Shown: positions 1-12,273, counted from the stretch's first letter. The stretch is 64,000 nt of DNA from Breviolum minutum Mf 1.05b.01 (GCA_000507305.1 DF239233.1:196041-260040), one strand, 5' to 3'. Numbers and translations: made by a program. Notes: generated by a model from the letters alone, not told the origin.

Positions 1-1009
1 AACCATAGGAACTGGGGAATCATTCATCTATCTAGCAGGTCAGTCATTATGAGCCATGATGATGGGCGAAAATGCAACCTTTCCATACCCCCAAAAACTT
101 CCAAAAGTGGAAGCTTTCGATCTTCCCAATACTATCAACAACATGAGCAACTTTCACACTACCAACATGTATATTTGTTCATATGAAAGGGAATTTTGAC
201 CTCACCTGGAGAGGATAACCAGGGGTATCCAGGTCTGTTTTAACAAAAACATCTGGGACAATTATCCTTGTTTCGCCAAATCTCAGAAAAAAAACTTTGT
301 TAACGGTACCCTGGTACTCTGCTGGCTAATTTTTGAAGGGGCGTGCCGTTTTTATGTGTTTTTCCAGAGGCCAATGTATCACTAATCATCAAACATTCAA
401 AGCCTTCGAAGGACTACCACCTGATGTGCCTTTGGAAAGTTGCTTCGACTTCTTGTGACATCTTACTTGAACAGCAATAAAACAAAGCCAGGGCAGGGGG
501 GGGGGGAAAAACCCACATGTATATGTGTATGGTATATTTACCTACATTTCACGTCAATTTATTGTAAATGTAGGAAACATATTTCATACATGGAGCATCT
601 GCGTACATGAACCCATAAAGTTGTTCATTAAAATTACTGTCTTGAGGGACACCTCCCGCCTATTTTAGCATGTTTAGAAACCAGTTGGTTTGAGCCAATT
701 ATTTCCCATACTACTCTACTGGTTGGTTCATGTCTTGTCTTTCGAAACATGAATTTGACAACACCTATGAAAAGAGACTAGAATACTCCCCTCAGCAAAT
801 CCACAGACAAAACCCGCTATGTACCTCTAAATGTGTGTGCTTATTGTGTTCGATACTGTGATATTATGTTATATGGATGATATTAGATGATCTTATGATA
901 TCATATTCAACACATTATATCATGCATAGGTCATAGTATATTGCATCATAGAAATCATTCTTCTAACATGAAGAACACAAGATCCCTATCGAACACAGGT
1001 CCACACCAT
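1..1009. other. No gene recognised
   Basis: AT-leaning sequence with no reading frame that looks coding. It holds an 11-base G run (496-506) and one hairpin repeat (514-602). Short near-palindromic AT strings such as those around 860-930 look like ordinary low-complexity DNA. Confidence 0.6.
514..602. repeat. Hairpin repeat, family B (A-related)
   Basis: The left arm reads GGTATATTTACCTACATTT (about 531-549) and the right arm is its near reverse complement (about 566-589), followed by CATGGAGCATCTG. Related copies with the same 'CATGGAGCATxTGGG' end lie near 24100-24185, 26605-26710 and 47865-47952. The core arm (TTTACCTACAT) is shared with family A, so B is probably a sister family. No target duplication was found. 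Confidence 0.6.
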
Positions 1010-1245
1010 ATTTCCAAATCTGGGACTTCCCAACTGTCGTCTTGGTGGACCCCTTCTCAAGGGAAACAAAGGCCGTCTTATGGGCGGCCGTGCGGGGAGG
1101 AACATCCTTCACCCGAACTGAGCCAAAATGGTTGAATCGAATGGCACCTGTTCGCGGAAGGAATCCTGCTGTCCTCATCTTCGGCTTAGCCTTCTTGAAG
1201 ATTCCGTGGCCCGCAACAACTTTTGGAGACTGGGAAGAAATCATT
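1010..1245. other. Coding-like island, strand unresolved
   Basis: This stretch is clearly richer in G+C than its flanks and is open in several frames. Minus-strand reading gives a basic peptide containing FLPRTGAIRFNHFGSVRV and ends near 963; plus-strand reading gives one containing VDPFSRETKAVLWAAV. Both have fairly high third-position GC, so strand cannot be chosen from sequence alone. I recognise no domain. It could be one exon of a larger gene or a gene relic. A spliced-leader-like match (1119-1131) lies inside it on the minus strand. Confidence 0.25.
1119..1131 (-). other. Spliced-leader-like 13-mer
   Basis: Read on the minus strand this is CCATTTTGGCTCA, identical to 13 consecutive bases of the 22-base dinoflagellate spliced leader; the bases on either side do not match it. 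Relic leaders are known in dinoflagellate genes that returned to the genome from processed mRNA. Here the match falls inside an open frame rather than clearly upstream of a start codon, so chance remains possible. Confidence 0.3.
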
Positions 1246-1468
1246 AAAAGACATCCATCCTAATTTAAATCTCCATCTGTTTCGTGAGTTTGGAGACTGG
1301 CAGAACCTTGGGCGCCCCCCAAGTTTTGTTTTTTCAATATTAAGTGAAATTCACTTGTATTTAGTCACCAATCAATCCTACAAATCAGCTGAAACATGTG
1401 AATGGTGAATGCAACATAGTTTTGATTAACAATGAATTTATGTAATCAGCTAATAGATGATAAACACT

Positions 1469-1567
1469 CCTCATGACGGATCCATCGGAATGGTATATCT
1501 ACCTACATGAATGGTTGATTTGTATGGTAAATGTAGGTAAATATACCATTCCCATGGATCCTATGGG
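1469..1567. mobile_element. Family A hairpin element with 3-bp target duplication
   Basis: Reference copy for family A: arms of about 31 bases (1478-1508 and 1531-1561) containing GGATCCAT and TACCTACAT, paired around a short AT-rich loop. The right end is GGATCCTATGGG. The trinucleotide ACT precedes the left end (1466-1468) and follows the right end (1568-1570). The outer left end is diverged from the CCCATAGG consensus. With no coding capacity it must be non-autonomous. Confidence 0.7.
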
Positions 1568-1570
1568 ACT

Positions 1571-4500
1571 GAATAAACATGGTTCCCATACCAACATATC
1601 CACAACACTAATTGCAGGAAAAACACCAGGAATTGTTTTTGATGGTTAGCGACATGACGTTCTTGTGAGTCACAAAAAACGGTGGTTGACTCGGTAATGA
1701 CTCATAGTTTGGCAATTGTTGCTCCATGTGTCTGTTGACTGCCTTGATCATGTCGGAAATCACCTGGCTTTAGTTGCTAAGATTGCTAAGATACTGACCC
1801 GCATCACATCTAACCTAGCCGATAATTCCAGAAACTAATGCATATATGCTTTTTCAAACATGGCTGTAAATAACAATATTGTTCAACCTTGCGACTATTC
1901 CGATATACCTGCAATTAAAACATGACACTGCACAGGTTTGCTACTCTGTCGGTCAGAAGGCAACCTCGAGTAGATAGATATTTGTGCTTAAAGGAATGAC
2001 CTAAGAGGAATGTGAGTTAAAAACACATAAAGTATTGAAAAATAATTTAAGTCAGGATGATTCATGATATGTAGAAAGGCTACAACTACGTATATCAATG
2101 TATATCGAACATAACAACACTTTCCATTCTTCCAGTTGTGTTCTCCAAACTTCGACCAAAAATCATGGATCCGGCGACGCCTTGACCACTACACTCATGG
2201 GCGAGAAGTCATAGCTAAAACGTGCCTGCTGTGACTTGGATGCCGTGACCGTCTATGGTTTCAGGAGATTTTTTTGTTGACAGGAGTATCCCCAAAAATG
2301 GCAAAATCATATCATATCATATCATATCCATACTTCAGATAAGTTGTTATAGTTACCAACCCAAACAATTGTTAAAGTGAAATATCTCCAATTTAACCAT
2401 TATAGATTGTTTATTAAGTTTCATTTCCCTAAAATGGTCAATTTAATGATTCCTGTCCTTGCAAAGGACACCTTTTTAATTTAAGGGAGATTTCAGAACT
2501 GTTCCTTTGTTTGGCTTGGCCGGGTGGGTAGAGACTGTCACGGAAAAATAAAGCGATATACCCAGGCTGCATCACATAATCATTACATGGCGGGATGGCT
2601 TCAATGAGGATAATTGTTGTTGACTGATTCTCTGCAATTTGTGTAGACTTCTCCAAGGAAACATCCTTTGGCCTATGGTCCCAAATAAGAAAATACGGGT
2701 TAATCTCTAGGGATCCTCTATATTAAGAAATCAAAAAAACGTGTTGTCTTGTGGTCACTGGTACTAGGCAAACGAGCATCCCATGGTATACGGGTTTCGG
2801 ACATAGCTCAATGGCAACATCCCACTTTTAACGATTCAGCAGTGAAAGCGACACCTGGTAGTATGGATGCACCTCATTTCACATTAAGTTTGGCCTGAAC
2901 ATGAGAAACATGACCCTCTAAGGATACAACAACTACAGTACCCGAACTACATTTCGTTTATATCATGGCACTTCCCATCACATTGCCATTCAACAACAAA
3001 AAACATGTATACACCCACACACCCACACACACCCCTCCCCGCCGCTCCTGCGTTGCTTTGTCGCTGGTCCGTTCCAGTTTTCTCGTCCGGTCCGTGTGTG
3101 TCATCTGGTAGAAGACCTGAAGAAAAACGTCGGCGTCATCAAGTGTCGATCCCCGAACGACATGTTGATTGATGTCTCTAAGCCTCAAGAAAAACGTCAA
3201 GACTTGTCTGGACTTGTCGTTTCTACAATCAATGAATGGTCATCACCAAGAAAACAAAAGATGCTTGTTTTTTCAATCTTGATATACAACAAGCAATTCT
3301 TCAGTGGTCTTTCCTGACACAGAAGGGGGTTTCATTGGAGATTGACTTTATGGTCTGATTCACGTGTTTGATATATTAGTAGGATAGGATTAACCAAAAA
3401 ATGGACGATTGTGAAAAAGCAACTATAAGTTAAAAATGAGGGCTACCTTCCCCACTTTACATGCTCCAACATCAAGCATACTTTGAAGCCACGGACTTGA
3501 GAACTTGTTCTATCACCAGAAGTCCTAGGTACAAAAAATGGAGGTACTGACCCTCATAAGTTATAAGGCTATTTTGGGGGTGAGTTTTCCCTTACATAAG
3601 CCTTACATACAGCTTATATATAGGTGCGTACCAACCTTTTTAAGCTACCTGAAATGCTAGTAGAAGGCAGTTCCTATTGCAACTGGTGGTTGAACCACCC
3701 ATCTGAACACTCAAGTGAACTAGGTTTTCCCAAGTGAGTGGTGGAAACGACCACCTGAAATCTATTGGGACTCGTCAGTCTAAATTACAATCATTTCGAA
3801 AGGAATCCCCATACAAAAACCACCACGTGAAAGGATCCCCCATACAAAATCCACCATGTGAAAGGATTCCCTCATACAAAAATCTACCATTCCTTTGGTC
3901 TAGTTGTTTTCTTGAATCTTCAGCTACATTTTGGGGTGAAAACTCGTGTTAGGTCGTTATAATTTGACCAGAAAGTTTGAGACAAAAAAAGTCCCAGTTA
4001 CTGGACTTACCAACCAGGGTAAAAAAAGCACTTACTAACTAGGATAATCCTTTTTCGCCCTTGAAACCTTACCGTAAGCCACAGTTGCCAATCAAATTGA
4101 TCAAACCTCTGAGTTTCAAGCTCCATCTTTTCCTTGCACCTTTGTACTCACCACCTGACAGTTGCTGAGCCATTGTTGCTTGGGATAGTAACAACCTGGA
4201 TTTTTTTCACGTGTAGATCACGAAACATGGGCGATTTGGACAAAAGTCATGTTAACCCTTTATTAACAAAATGTCAGTTTGACTAGTCCAGCAGGTTACG
4301 TGGGATTTTCTTTTCTGTAATTGAAAGCCAACACACAAACAAGTTCTTTGAAGCCAAAATCGTCGGGCTTCTTTTTCCTTTATCTTTTGGAATTATTGAA
4401 TAAGATTTGCAATTGGAAAACTTAACCCAAAGAATTTACCCTTAGGGCAAGCTCATTTGGAACCCGTTAGACTTCCAGACTATTGGGGGGGTTCCCGTAT

Positions 4501-5300
4501 CAACTTTGGTGGACTGGGTGGAAGGGAATTATTAATAAGGGATGGACACTAACTCATTAAAAGTACGATTATCGTGGGATACCTCTGTCAGGATGCTAAG
4601 AACTGGGGATCACCACCGGAACCGATATGCCAAAAAATTCACACCGGTTTCAACATGGATACAAAAAACTGTTTGCAGGCAAAAAGGATCAAACCATAAG
4701 GAAACTAAGATGAAAGCATATACTATCACCAGAAATGAGAACTTAAGACCTTCTCAATTGCAAAATTGCATTCGGCGGGTATGAAGCATTCTTTTACCCT
4801 CAAAAACTAACCTGGCACCTGAAAAATTGGGGCCCCCAAAAGGAGATTTTATTGGCCTATGAAAACCCATTGGTTTCCCACAATAAGGCCAGCTATTCTC
4901 AAACTGAAAGAGGATACGTTCGGGGTGGGTTGACCAGTCATCAGCAGAATGTACTGTCGTTGCAACTCTACTCATTCCAGCCTGCCATTTTCATTCAAGA
5001 AAACATAGGCCACCCCCACACAACACCAAGGCAAAACACATAGCCAACCACTGCACGTCATATGATGCACACCAACAACCACACCGTGTTGACAACAAAA
5101 AACAACAAATGGAAATGGCCACTTCAAGTATCTGCAAGCAACATCTTGTTTTGTGTGCATGCTGTGTTTCTGGTGAAGTGGTGAAGCTTATAGCGGTTTA
5201 CCATTGGAAATGTTGATTCCATGCAAATGCTGAATTGAATAGTGCCTGTCATATCATATCTTAAATTCTTGAACAAAACTTGGGAGCAAAAATCTCAACC
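1571..5300. other. No gene recognised; small repeats
   Basis: No reading frame in this stretch looks like protein. It contains an ATATC-type pentanucleotide run (2306-2328), a diverged family C hairpin (3683-3757, GGTGGTTGAACC ends), a 31-bp tandem repeat (3800-3892) and a partial family J copy near 4829-4890. Confidence 0.55.
3800..3892 (+). repeat. 31-bp tandem repeat, three copies
   Basis: Units begin AAGGAATCCCC (3800), AAGGATCCCCC (3831) and AAGGATTCCC (3862), each continuing with ATACAAAA and a CCACC/CTACC block. The copies differ at a few bases, so the array is not brand new. Confidence 0.8.
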
Positions 5301-5308
5301 ACCCCCTT

Positions 5309-5415
5309 CTTGGATTTGCTTAAGATGCTTGGAACACGTAAAACACATTCTTCCAAATGGTGGTTTAATGGTGATTTACCATGGTACAATCCGTAAAACA
5401 TCAACTTAAACAAAT
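5309..5415. repeat. Family H element
   Basis: Family H has left end CTTGGATTTGCTT, a core with AAATGGTGGTTTAATGG and TTTACCATGGT, then ATCCGTAAAACATCA, and a right end CTTAAACAAAT that is roughly the reverse complement of the left. Other copies: 7641-7757, 11432-11540, 24292-24425, 27581-27665, 34650-34745, 56473-56604 and 61079-61170. It is non-coding. Confidence 0.65.
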
Positions 5416-5619
5416 GATAAAATAAAAAAAAAACATATATATCTATATATATGTATATACATACATAGTATCTCATACTTGTATAGGGTTCCAAGCCATC
5501 TCTCCCCCCGGCCCCGCCTTCAGGTAGTGCTGTGGTGCCTCATGGAAGCGTTCCACCGCGAAACTTCGGCCATCCTGGGGTCGGGTGGAGCTGGTGATTT
5601 CCGGATAGCAGTCATCCTA

Positions 5620-5790
5620 CCATCCATAGGATCCCACGGGATTGGCCTATTTACCTACCTGGTCTTGGCTTGAGTTTAGGCCTTGTTTTGGGGGGTTGAC
5701 CTTCAAAAATAGAGGTCATTTGGGTTCCAGGTATATACATGGATGGTTGGGAAATGGAGGTGAATATACCAGTCCCACACATCCTTTGAG
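5620..5790. repeat. Family A arms split by family L sequence
   Basis: Family A-like arms (ATAGGATCC and TTTACCTACC near 5625-5660; AGGTGAATATACCAGTCCCA near 5757-5776) are separated by about 100 bases that include family L. Family L (5672-5732) matches 48312-48375 nearly base for base. The simplest reading is insertion of L into A. The shared L stretch is open in both copies and encodes TFKNRGHLGSR in each. Confidence 0.5.
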
Positions 5791-5879
5791 TTATGGTGCA
5801 TGTCTCAGAATTTGCTCAAATACACTAAACAAAAAGTCACTGTTTGAATTTGGAGGTTTGGATGATACATGCTTTTAAA

Positions 5880-7340
5880 TTCATTTAATTCCAATTAAAT
5901 GTAACTGGAGTTAATAACCCCAAGTAGGGGTTGTAACTCAACTTATAACTGCACGAATGGACCCACCTGCTTGGAAATGTCTAGGAAAAGTTACACCTGT
6001 TTGGGTTTAGGTTGGTTGAGGTCGCTAAAATCGGCCCAGAAGAATATGTCCCCCTTTTACACAAAGCATTGAGACAGGGTCGACACAAAAAAACTGTGAT
6101 TTTAAGGAGGGTGATGTCTAAAAAAACACCCCCAAAAGGAAAACATCGCAACCTCTGTCGCACGCTGGGTCATTTACTTAAAAAAACAAATCAAACAACA
6201 ATTTTGCAACACGGGATTTACATAAGGTCACTTTAAGTACGGATTGTGTTTGACACAAGAACAAATCACCAACAACGGGGTGAGAGGAGGATGTTCTTTC
6301 TCCATATCTCTTGCTGCTATCTCAGAGTTTAGTCAACCAAACAACGTATATAACTGGTCTTCTGGATGATTTTTCCCAAAGGATCCATGTATGGTATATT
6401 TACCTACGTGAATGGTTGATTATTGTGGTACATCTACTAATTATTTCAATGGTCTCTGTTACATTCAACATATTCAACACAAAAAAATATACGTGACTCT
6501 AGTTGGCGGTTTCACCACATTCAACAAAGAATAGCCGAGTGAATTTGGATCATTTCCCCATATGGCTGAACCAAAAAACAACATTGAAAAAACCATCTCT
6601 AGACATGGTACGTTTTAATCCAAAAATTCCACAGGCCCCAAACTGACCCATCTGAGTCCCTAGACTAAAGGTTGGATATTCTGCAGCATATCCTTGGGAA
6701 TGGATTGCCTGCTTGCAAGGTGAGAAAACAAGCGGTAAAACTCTCATCAAAACAATCAAGCAATGGCAGGGTTTCGAAAAACCTGCCTGTGTCCACCATT
6801 TAAAAAAAGGGGTTTGTAGAAAAAAACACCTAACAGAACCACCCCTTATGCTCTAATAAATGTCTGAAATACAACACTGCCAAGATCACAGTTACATTTA
6901 TACCTAGCAGTTTTATTGCATCTTTCATTGAGACCCGGAGCAATTAGGACATGACCATCCACAGCATCTTTCAAACAATTCAGCGGATTGACGGGCACAT
7001 TGCTTGGTGTTTGCTTTTTTTTGTTAATGTCATTGGAAAAATAGTTTAAATGATCCAATTTGATTTCAATTAGAATATAGTATCAATCATCATTACCTTT
7101 ATGTATTATTATTTGATTATTATCGGACACGTGTGCTTTGATTCAGCATAACAATCCCAAACAGTTTCCAAATTGAATTGTACTTAGCTTCCAAATCACC
7201 GCCAAATGCAAACTCCCCCAAACAAACCAATAACACCTTTTTGAACCGACTCGGAGTATAAACTTGAGAATCCCATGACATTGACATCCAACATCCAACA
7301 TCCCCTATTTGTTGATGGTTCAGGAATGTTTACAATTACA
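5880..7340. other. No gene recognised
   Basis: Frames here are short and unconvincing. A half copy of family A (AGGATCCATGTATGG with TTTACCTACGTG) is visible at about 6379-6440. Nothing else could be supported. Confidence 0.5.
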
Positions 7341-7351
7341 ATAATAAGTAA

Positions 7352-7443
7352 AAAGTAGATGGCACAGTTCCCATGTTCCTATGTATTGGTTTATAAGGAC
7401 CTTTTACTAACCTACCTTTTGGTATCTGCAAGCCATCTATTTT
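7352..7443. repeat. Family E hairpin element
   Basis: The ends are AAAGTAGATGGC and GCCATCTATTTT, inverted complements of each other. A second copy at 28321-28404 has the same ends, the same inner CATGTATTGGTTTAT and the same CTTTTACTAA/CCTTACTAA segment. No target duplication is seen. Confidence 0.65.
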
Positions 7444-7640
7444 GACCTCAAAGTAGGGAACCAGTTGACATCTTAACTGCTTGGGCCGGATTGCATGAAC
7501 AGTTACGAAGCCAGACCCAAAAACCTCAGCTACACTACACATGATTGATTGCCTCCCTGGCAAAAAGACTTAGGATAAATATGGCTAAGTGATGATCAAT
7601 TTGGAAACAGCTAAATCCCAACCATTGGTACCCGCCTTCG

Positions 7641-7757
7641 ACTTGGATTTGCTTCTTCAATGCGGATGGACAAAGGTTCCAAATGGTAGTTTAGTGGTGA
7701 CTAGTCATGTGACAATCAGTAAAACGTCACCTGAAAAAAAAAAAAAAACACACAAGT
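7641..7757. repeat. Family H element
   Basis: Starts ACTTGGATTTGCTT, carries the AAATGGTAGTTTAGTGG core and CAGTAAAACGTCACC, and ends CACAAGT after an A-rich run. It is a diverged copy of the repeat at 5309-5415. Confidence 0.6.
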
Positions 7758-8493
7758 AATTGAAACACCAGTAGGGGTTGTAATCCCAGTTACCCGTTGA
7801 TAAGGACATTTCTCCATTTCACCTCATTCATGACTGACACTCGCCGCTGTTGTTGCCCTGCCTTTCGGCCCATCCCTTGGCATCCTGCATCCCAAAGGAC
7901 AAATGTCGAACCTGATGCGACACCTCAGGTTACCAGGTGTTTCACGTTTGATGTTTTTATTGGACCGTAATTTGTTGGTTGATACAAAATAATTAAATAA
8001 GTACTGTAAAGAAGAAGGATATTCTCATGATAAAAAAAGATAGAAAAAGGGTACAATGATAAAATATGATTTAAAAAAGTTTATTGGTTTTTGTTCCCGC
8101 AAAGTGACTGTATTTTTTCCTGGACATCCGGTCATACCTCCTGAGGTTCACGGTGTTTTAGTATGTTTTTTATTATTTTTTTCGGAGGTCCAAACAAACA
8201 GATTTCTCAGGAGGTGTTTCAGATGTCTAGGGAGTTGAATTTTGGGAGAGGAATAGGAAACAAGTTTTGATGGAATAGTTTTTTGTTTGCACCTTACCCT
8301 GATGAGTCACTGAACTTCCACTCCAACTCCAAGCTATGGCTATGTAACGTGTTCCTAATTCGTCCAAAAAAGCACCGGACCCATACCCTATGAAACGTCC
8401 ACAAAACAGCCCAGTCCTAACTGCCGGCATCGTAAGTTGGCTCAAGTCAAATTTGGGTGTTAGTTTGGGTAGGTTAGCTGCTGCAACAAACAA

Positions 8494-8580
8494 CCAACAA
8501 CAACAACAGCAACAACAACAACAACAACAGCAGCAACAACCACCACCCCGAGAAAAAACACACATACACACACACACATC
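8494..8580 (+). repeat. CAA and CA microsatellite
   Basis: A CAA/CAG trinucleotide run (8494-8544) is followed by a CA run (about 8558-8579). The plus frame across it reads as polyglutamine and the minus frame as polycysteine, which is what a CAA repeat gives in any genome. I see no reason to call a gene. Confidence 0.9.
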
Positions 8581-9105
8581 CGTTCTGAGCTACGTTCGTC
8601 AGCGCAGGATTCACATTCACCTCTCCATGGGCTTCAGCCTAGTGGGTCACACTGGTTGCTGAGGTCTTTCTGCTTGGCAGGGTTGGGGCGGTTGGTAAAG
8701 TGAATAAAAAGCTGAAACAGAAACTTTACGAAACTTACTCATCAACATCCCCCCAAAAAACAAACTAAAATTTAAAGTTGGCATCTTTTTTTTTCCAAAA
8801 ACTCCATCCTTCTTGGATTGCTCTCACATACCCCCCCTTGTTGAATCTCCTGAAATAAAACAACATCCGGGACCCATCCGTTTACAGCAGCGGTTCATCC
8901 CACGTCACGTCAACCACGATGACTGGACCTGAAGGCCGAAATGGCCAGGCACTCGCGCGACATAAAGTTTGCCTTGCACCTGGCCAGCTAAGGTTGGATG
9001 GCAAACAAACCACCATCAGTCATAGGGAAAATGGTGGGAAAACAGTTGGGATGGTGGTTCAAATTTCAAGGTCCACTCAATGGAGCTAAAGGTATTTTGT
9101 TCACA

Positions 9106-9187
9106 TACACCCCGGAAGATTAACGGCTGGAACCTGAGAATACAGCTTCGATTCGTTAATCTTCGATTCGTTAATCTTCGGGGGTGT
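9106..9187. repeat. Hairpin with internal 15-bp repeat, family F-like
   Basis: The ends TACACCCC and GGGGTGTA are inverted, followed inward by GGAAGATTAACG and its complement CGTTAATCTTC. The inner right part contains a 15-bp unit (CTTCGATTCGTTAAT) repeated in tandem from 9146 to 9180. Confidence 0.65.
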
Positions 9188-9876
9188 ACATGTACCAGGC
9201 TAAACTAACCAAATGTTGGTAAATATATATGTAAATATACCATACTCTTCGGGAATGTCGATTTTCATCCCCCCTTGAATGATCCCTAGGATGGTGTGTA
9301 AAATGGTCCCTGGAACCTGAAAATTTCTGGAGGTCTAAGCTTCTACCTTTTATAGAGGATCATTTGTGGTGATTGATTATCTTTTAAAACTCTATTAATC
9401 ACCATCGGAAAATACTGGCATCAACTACCATCCTCAACTAATCAGAACTTTCTCATGGATTATAGGACCACCTTTCCCAACATTTCCGGACCTTTGCTTC
9501 CACCAACGAAAATTACATGAACTGTTTGTCCCCACAAATATATGTACATCCCAGCGATCACATATCCCTGACCAACGCACTTTTGAATATGATTTTCCGA
9601 GATATGTGATCGTTCCCTGGAGGGTAAATGCTGGAACCCCCCCAAAAAAATGTTTTGTTTTGGACTTTGGAGAATGATTTCCCGGAATTCATTTTGTTAA
9701 GAGCGAATCATCTCCGGTTTCAAACTTCACTAATATATGGTAGTCGCCGGCCAAATCCAGCCGCCGCATTTGAGTTGGTGTATCAACAACTGCCTGTATT
9801 TGGTTGGAAAATTCCCCAAGCCATTTCAAACATATAATAGTCAAATTGGATCCATATCATATCCCTAGGGATCGAG

Positions 9877-10080
9877 GTGAAAAAAACATCACCGCATGAT
9901 GGCTCAACATCTGTGCCAGACCAACCCATGAAACCCAATGGCGAAGCTGTCCCTGAAAGAGACCTGACAACCCTGATCGAAGATGGCATGATGCTGGGCC
10001 ACCATCAGGTGACTGTTCCTCTGCTAAAAAGGCCGAGAAAGGGAAGTTTCGGGAGAAAGATGCACAATTGCCTGGTGTTT
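9877..10080 (+). other. Weak coding-like segment
   Basis: A plus-strand frame in a locally GC-richer stretch contains PMKPNGEAVPERDLTTLIED, which has the composition of real protein. There is no recognisable domain, no paralogue in the window and no clear splice context, so it is only a candidate exon. Confidence 0.2.
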
Positions 10081-10889
10081 CGGAAATACTGTTTTAGTAT
10101 AATAATATATATCTGCCTAAACAACAAGATGTATCAGCATATCTATGAACTACTGTCTGCCAGACTGTAGCTGTACATGCACATATTAATTACCACTGAT
10201 TCAAGTATACAACTAGGATACTCTCCCAAGACTGTTGTTTCTGAAACATGCATCGGATCCAACGGTATATCCGTCCCTTTGTTCTATACGACTCCCCAAG
10301 CTCTTCGAAGATATACAGTAATCTCAAGATGTGTTCTAATGTCAAGCTTCCAAAAAAATACATGTGGTATAATTCAGGACTTCCACTTTATGTGTCATAT
10401 GAACCGACATCACAGAAACCTGTACTATAGTAACTTCGAGGGTATCGTATACAGATGTATACCGGATAACTTTGAAGGATATCTGCTTCACTAGTCCCAG
10501 GCCAAAATCTTGCCGACCAAAAATAACATAATATGGGTGGGAAATTGTGATGTTTTTAAACTCAATTGACCAACTTGACTTCTATTTACAGTTTACAGTA
10601 CACTGATTTAAGATTTTAAGGGTCAAATCCTCCAAGAACGCCCTTGACAACTAAAATAAGGGTCATTTGGGTTCCCGGAATATAAATATATATATATATG
10701 TATATATTCAAACAAATATAATCTATAATGCATAAACATATCCAAGAAGATTCCTTCCGCAAGAAGCCGAATAGGTTCAACCTCGAATCTGCAAATCACT
10801 TGGTCGGAAAATTTCCTGGAAAATTGAACACGACGCCTGACCGTATGAGTCACAAAGTCAAGGATATTCTCGACCTCAGATCATGGCTA

Positions 10890-11018
10890 GTCAGTCAACC
10901 TACCCCACCACCCCCTCCAGAAATAGCGGCCTTATTAAGGGCTTATTAACCATTGGTTTCCCTTAATAAGGCCTTTTTAGGACCTTCTTTCTGGGGGGGC
11001 AGGGGTAGGTTGGCTGAC
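10890..11018. repeat. Family J hairpin
   Basis: The left arm runs from GTCAGTCAACCTACCCC to GGCCTTATTAAGGG and the right arm is its imperfect reverse complement, ending GGGTAGGTTGGCTGAC. The inner GGCCTTATTAAGGG recurs near 55416-55442, and related pieces lie near 4829-4890 and 58840-58890. Confidence 0.65.
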
Positions 11019-11105
11019 CGTACTCGGATCTATTGGGCAATGGCAGCAGTTTCTCCTGAAATCCGGGGACTCAACCGATTGTCAAAAAATGGTATACATG
11101 GCCTG

Positions 11106-11165
11106 ATAAAGTGGTAACTGGGGTTATAAGCCTACTTATAGGAGTTATAACACCATTTATAAGGA
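11106..11165. repeat. GGTTATAA-type hairpin repeat
   Basis: Repeated GGTTATAAGCCTACTTATA/GAGTTATAAC segments, resembling those in the hairpins at 33172-33286, 46162-46287 and 57308-57438. This copy appears partial. Confidence 0.45.
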
Positions 11166-11431
11166 ATATTTCGTTTCACAAAGACATGTCCCCTTGTGAA
11201 ACTGTGGGGCGGCCATGTTTCACCAGCCTTTCAAGGTAAAAGGTTCCGAAAACATTCCGGCAAATTCGAAGGGCGAGGCGGCGAAACCAAAAATACTTGA
11301 CTAACTTGGCCCAACAAAAAAACATATGCAGAAAACATGGTCCTTGGTTCAAACATTCATCGATTTGTTTACCTTCTGGGATAGCAGGACATGGAGATTC
11401 ACAGGGCTTCCTTGCCGCCAATTCTTAGAGC

Positions 11432-11540
11432 TTATTGGATTCATGCTTGGGCCATGGATGGAAAAAGATCCCAAACTATTCTCCCAAAAGGATCCAAAAG
11501 GTGGTTTAATGGTGATGAATCCCATGGTTTCGACGTTTCC
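11432..11540. repeat. Family H element, partial
   Basis: Shares GATGGAAAAAG, AGGTGGTTTAATGGTGATG and ATCCCATGG with the other family H copies. The defined ACTTGGATTTG left end is missing or eroded. Confidence 0.45.
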
Positions 11541-11774
11541 ATCCAGTCACTTCATCTGAGTCTAACTTCTGATCCTTCTTTTCTTCAACTAAGCTGCACC
11601 AAACAAAAAGGATTCGCCTTTCAACTTTCAAGGGATTCTTTTGCTGTTTGTTTCAGGGAGGGTCCTGGCACCTTCTTTTGACAGAATCAAATAACACAAT
11701 GCTCGAGGTCACAATCTGATCGATTGAACATCACTGGTTGGTGAACAGGGATTGTCACGTAATTGAACATCATA

Positions 11775-11886
11775 CACTCCCTGAAACCAACAATGTCGCA
11801 CCCGAAAGTAGGCCGAATCCCGAAAACAAAACAGATCTTCCAACTACTTAATTTTCGGGTGCGAGTGGTTAGTTTCAGGGAGGGTG
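11775..11886. repeat. Family F hairpin element
   Basis: Good reference copy for family F: the left arm from CACTCCCTGAAAC to CGCACCCGAAA (11775-11807) pairs with a right arm from TTTCGGGTGCGAG to GTTTCAGGGAGGG, about 32 bases each. Other copies: 39937-40029, 42875-42984, 46436-46546, 57729-57837 and 60811-60897, with partial ones at 17720-17795, 23761-23868, 33591-33710, 44700-44796, 51690-51780 and 60387-60475. Confidence 0.7.
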
Positions 11887-12176
11887 AACCCCAATACAAC
11901 CCATTTTTGAGGGTATGATTTTTCATCCCCTTGTAAAATTCAACCGACCCGCCCCACCCTTTTGTTTTTTTCGTACTTCAAGTGAACCCCAATGTTTTTT
12001 GAATGTTCATCTTACACGCATCCTGTCTGGTAGGTTCAGGATACGGGGTCCACCGGGTCCTCATCATCTACAAACAGGGCAAGAAACGGTTCTCTTGTTC
12101 TGGAACTGTTCGAAAGACCTCGTTTTTTTCGCGCCATGAAACACAAAGGAGCCAGCTTGAGCAGAGGAAATATACC

Positions 12177-12273
12177 TCCCATAAGATCCATGGGACTGGT
12201 ATTTACCTATACGTACATTTACCATAAAAATCAACTAAATGTAGGTAAATATACCATACATGGATGGTATGGG
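12177..12273. mobile_element. Family A hairpin element
   Basis: Runs from CCCATAAGATCCATGGG to ACATGGATGGTATGGGG with inner TTTACCTATACGTACAT and ATGTAGGTAAATATACC arms. I see no matching 3-bp flanks, so the edges or the target duplication are eroded. Confidence 0.65.

Noticed and set aside
8431..8446. Second spliced-leader-like match (TTGGCTCAAG after CGTAAG)
   Set aside because: Only ten contiguous bases match and an internal deletion must be assumed; expected by chance in a window this size.
8390..8662. Polyglutamine protein candidate
   Set aside because: The glutamines come from a CAA microsatellite; flanking residues show no domain and the opposite strand is equally open.
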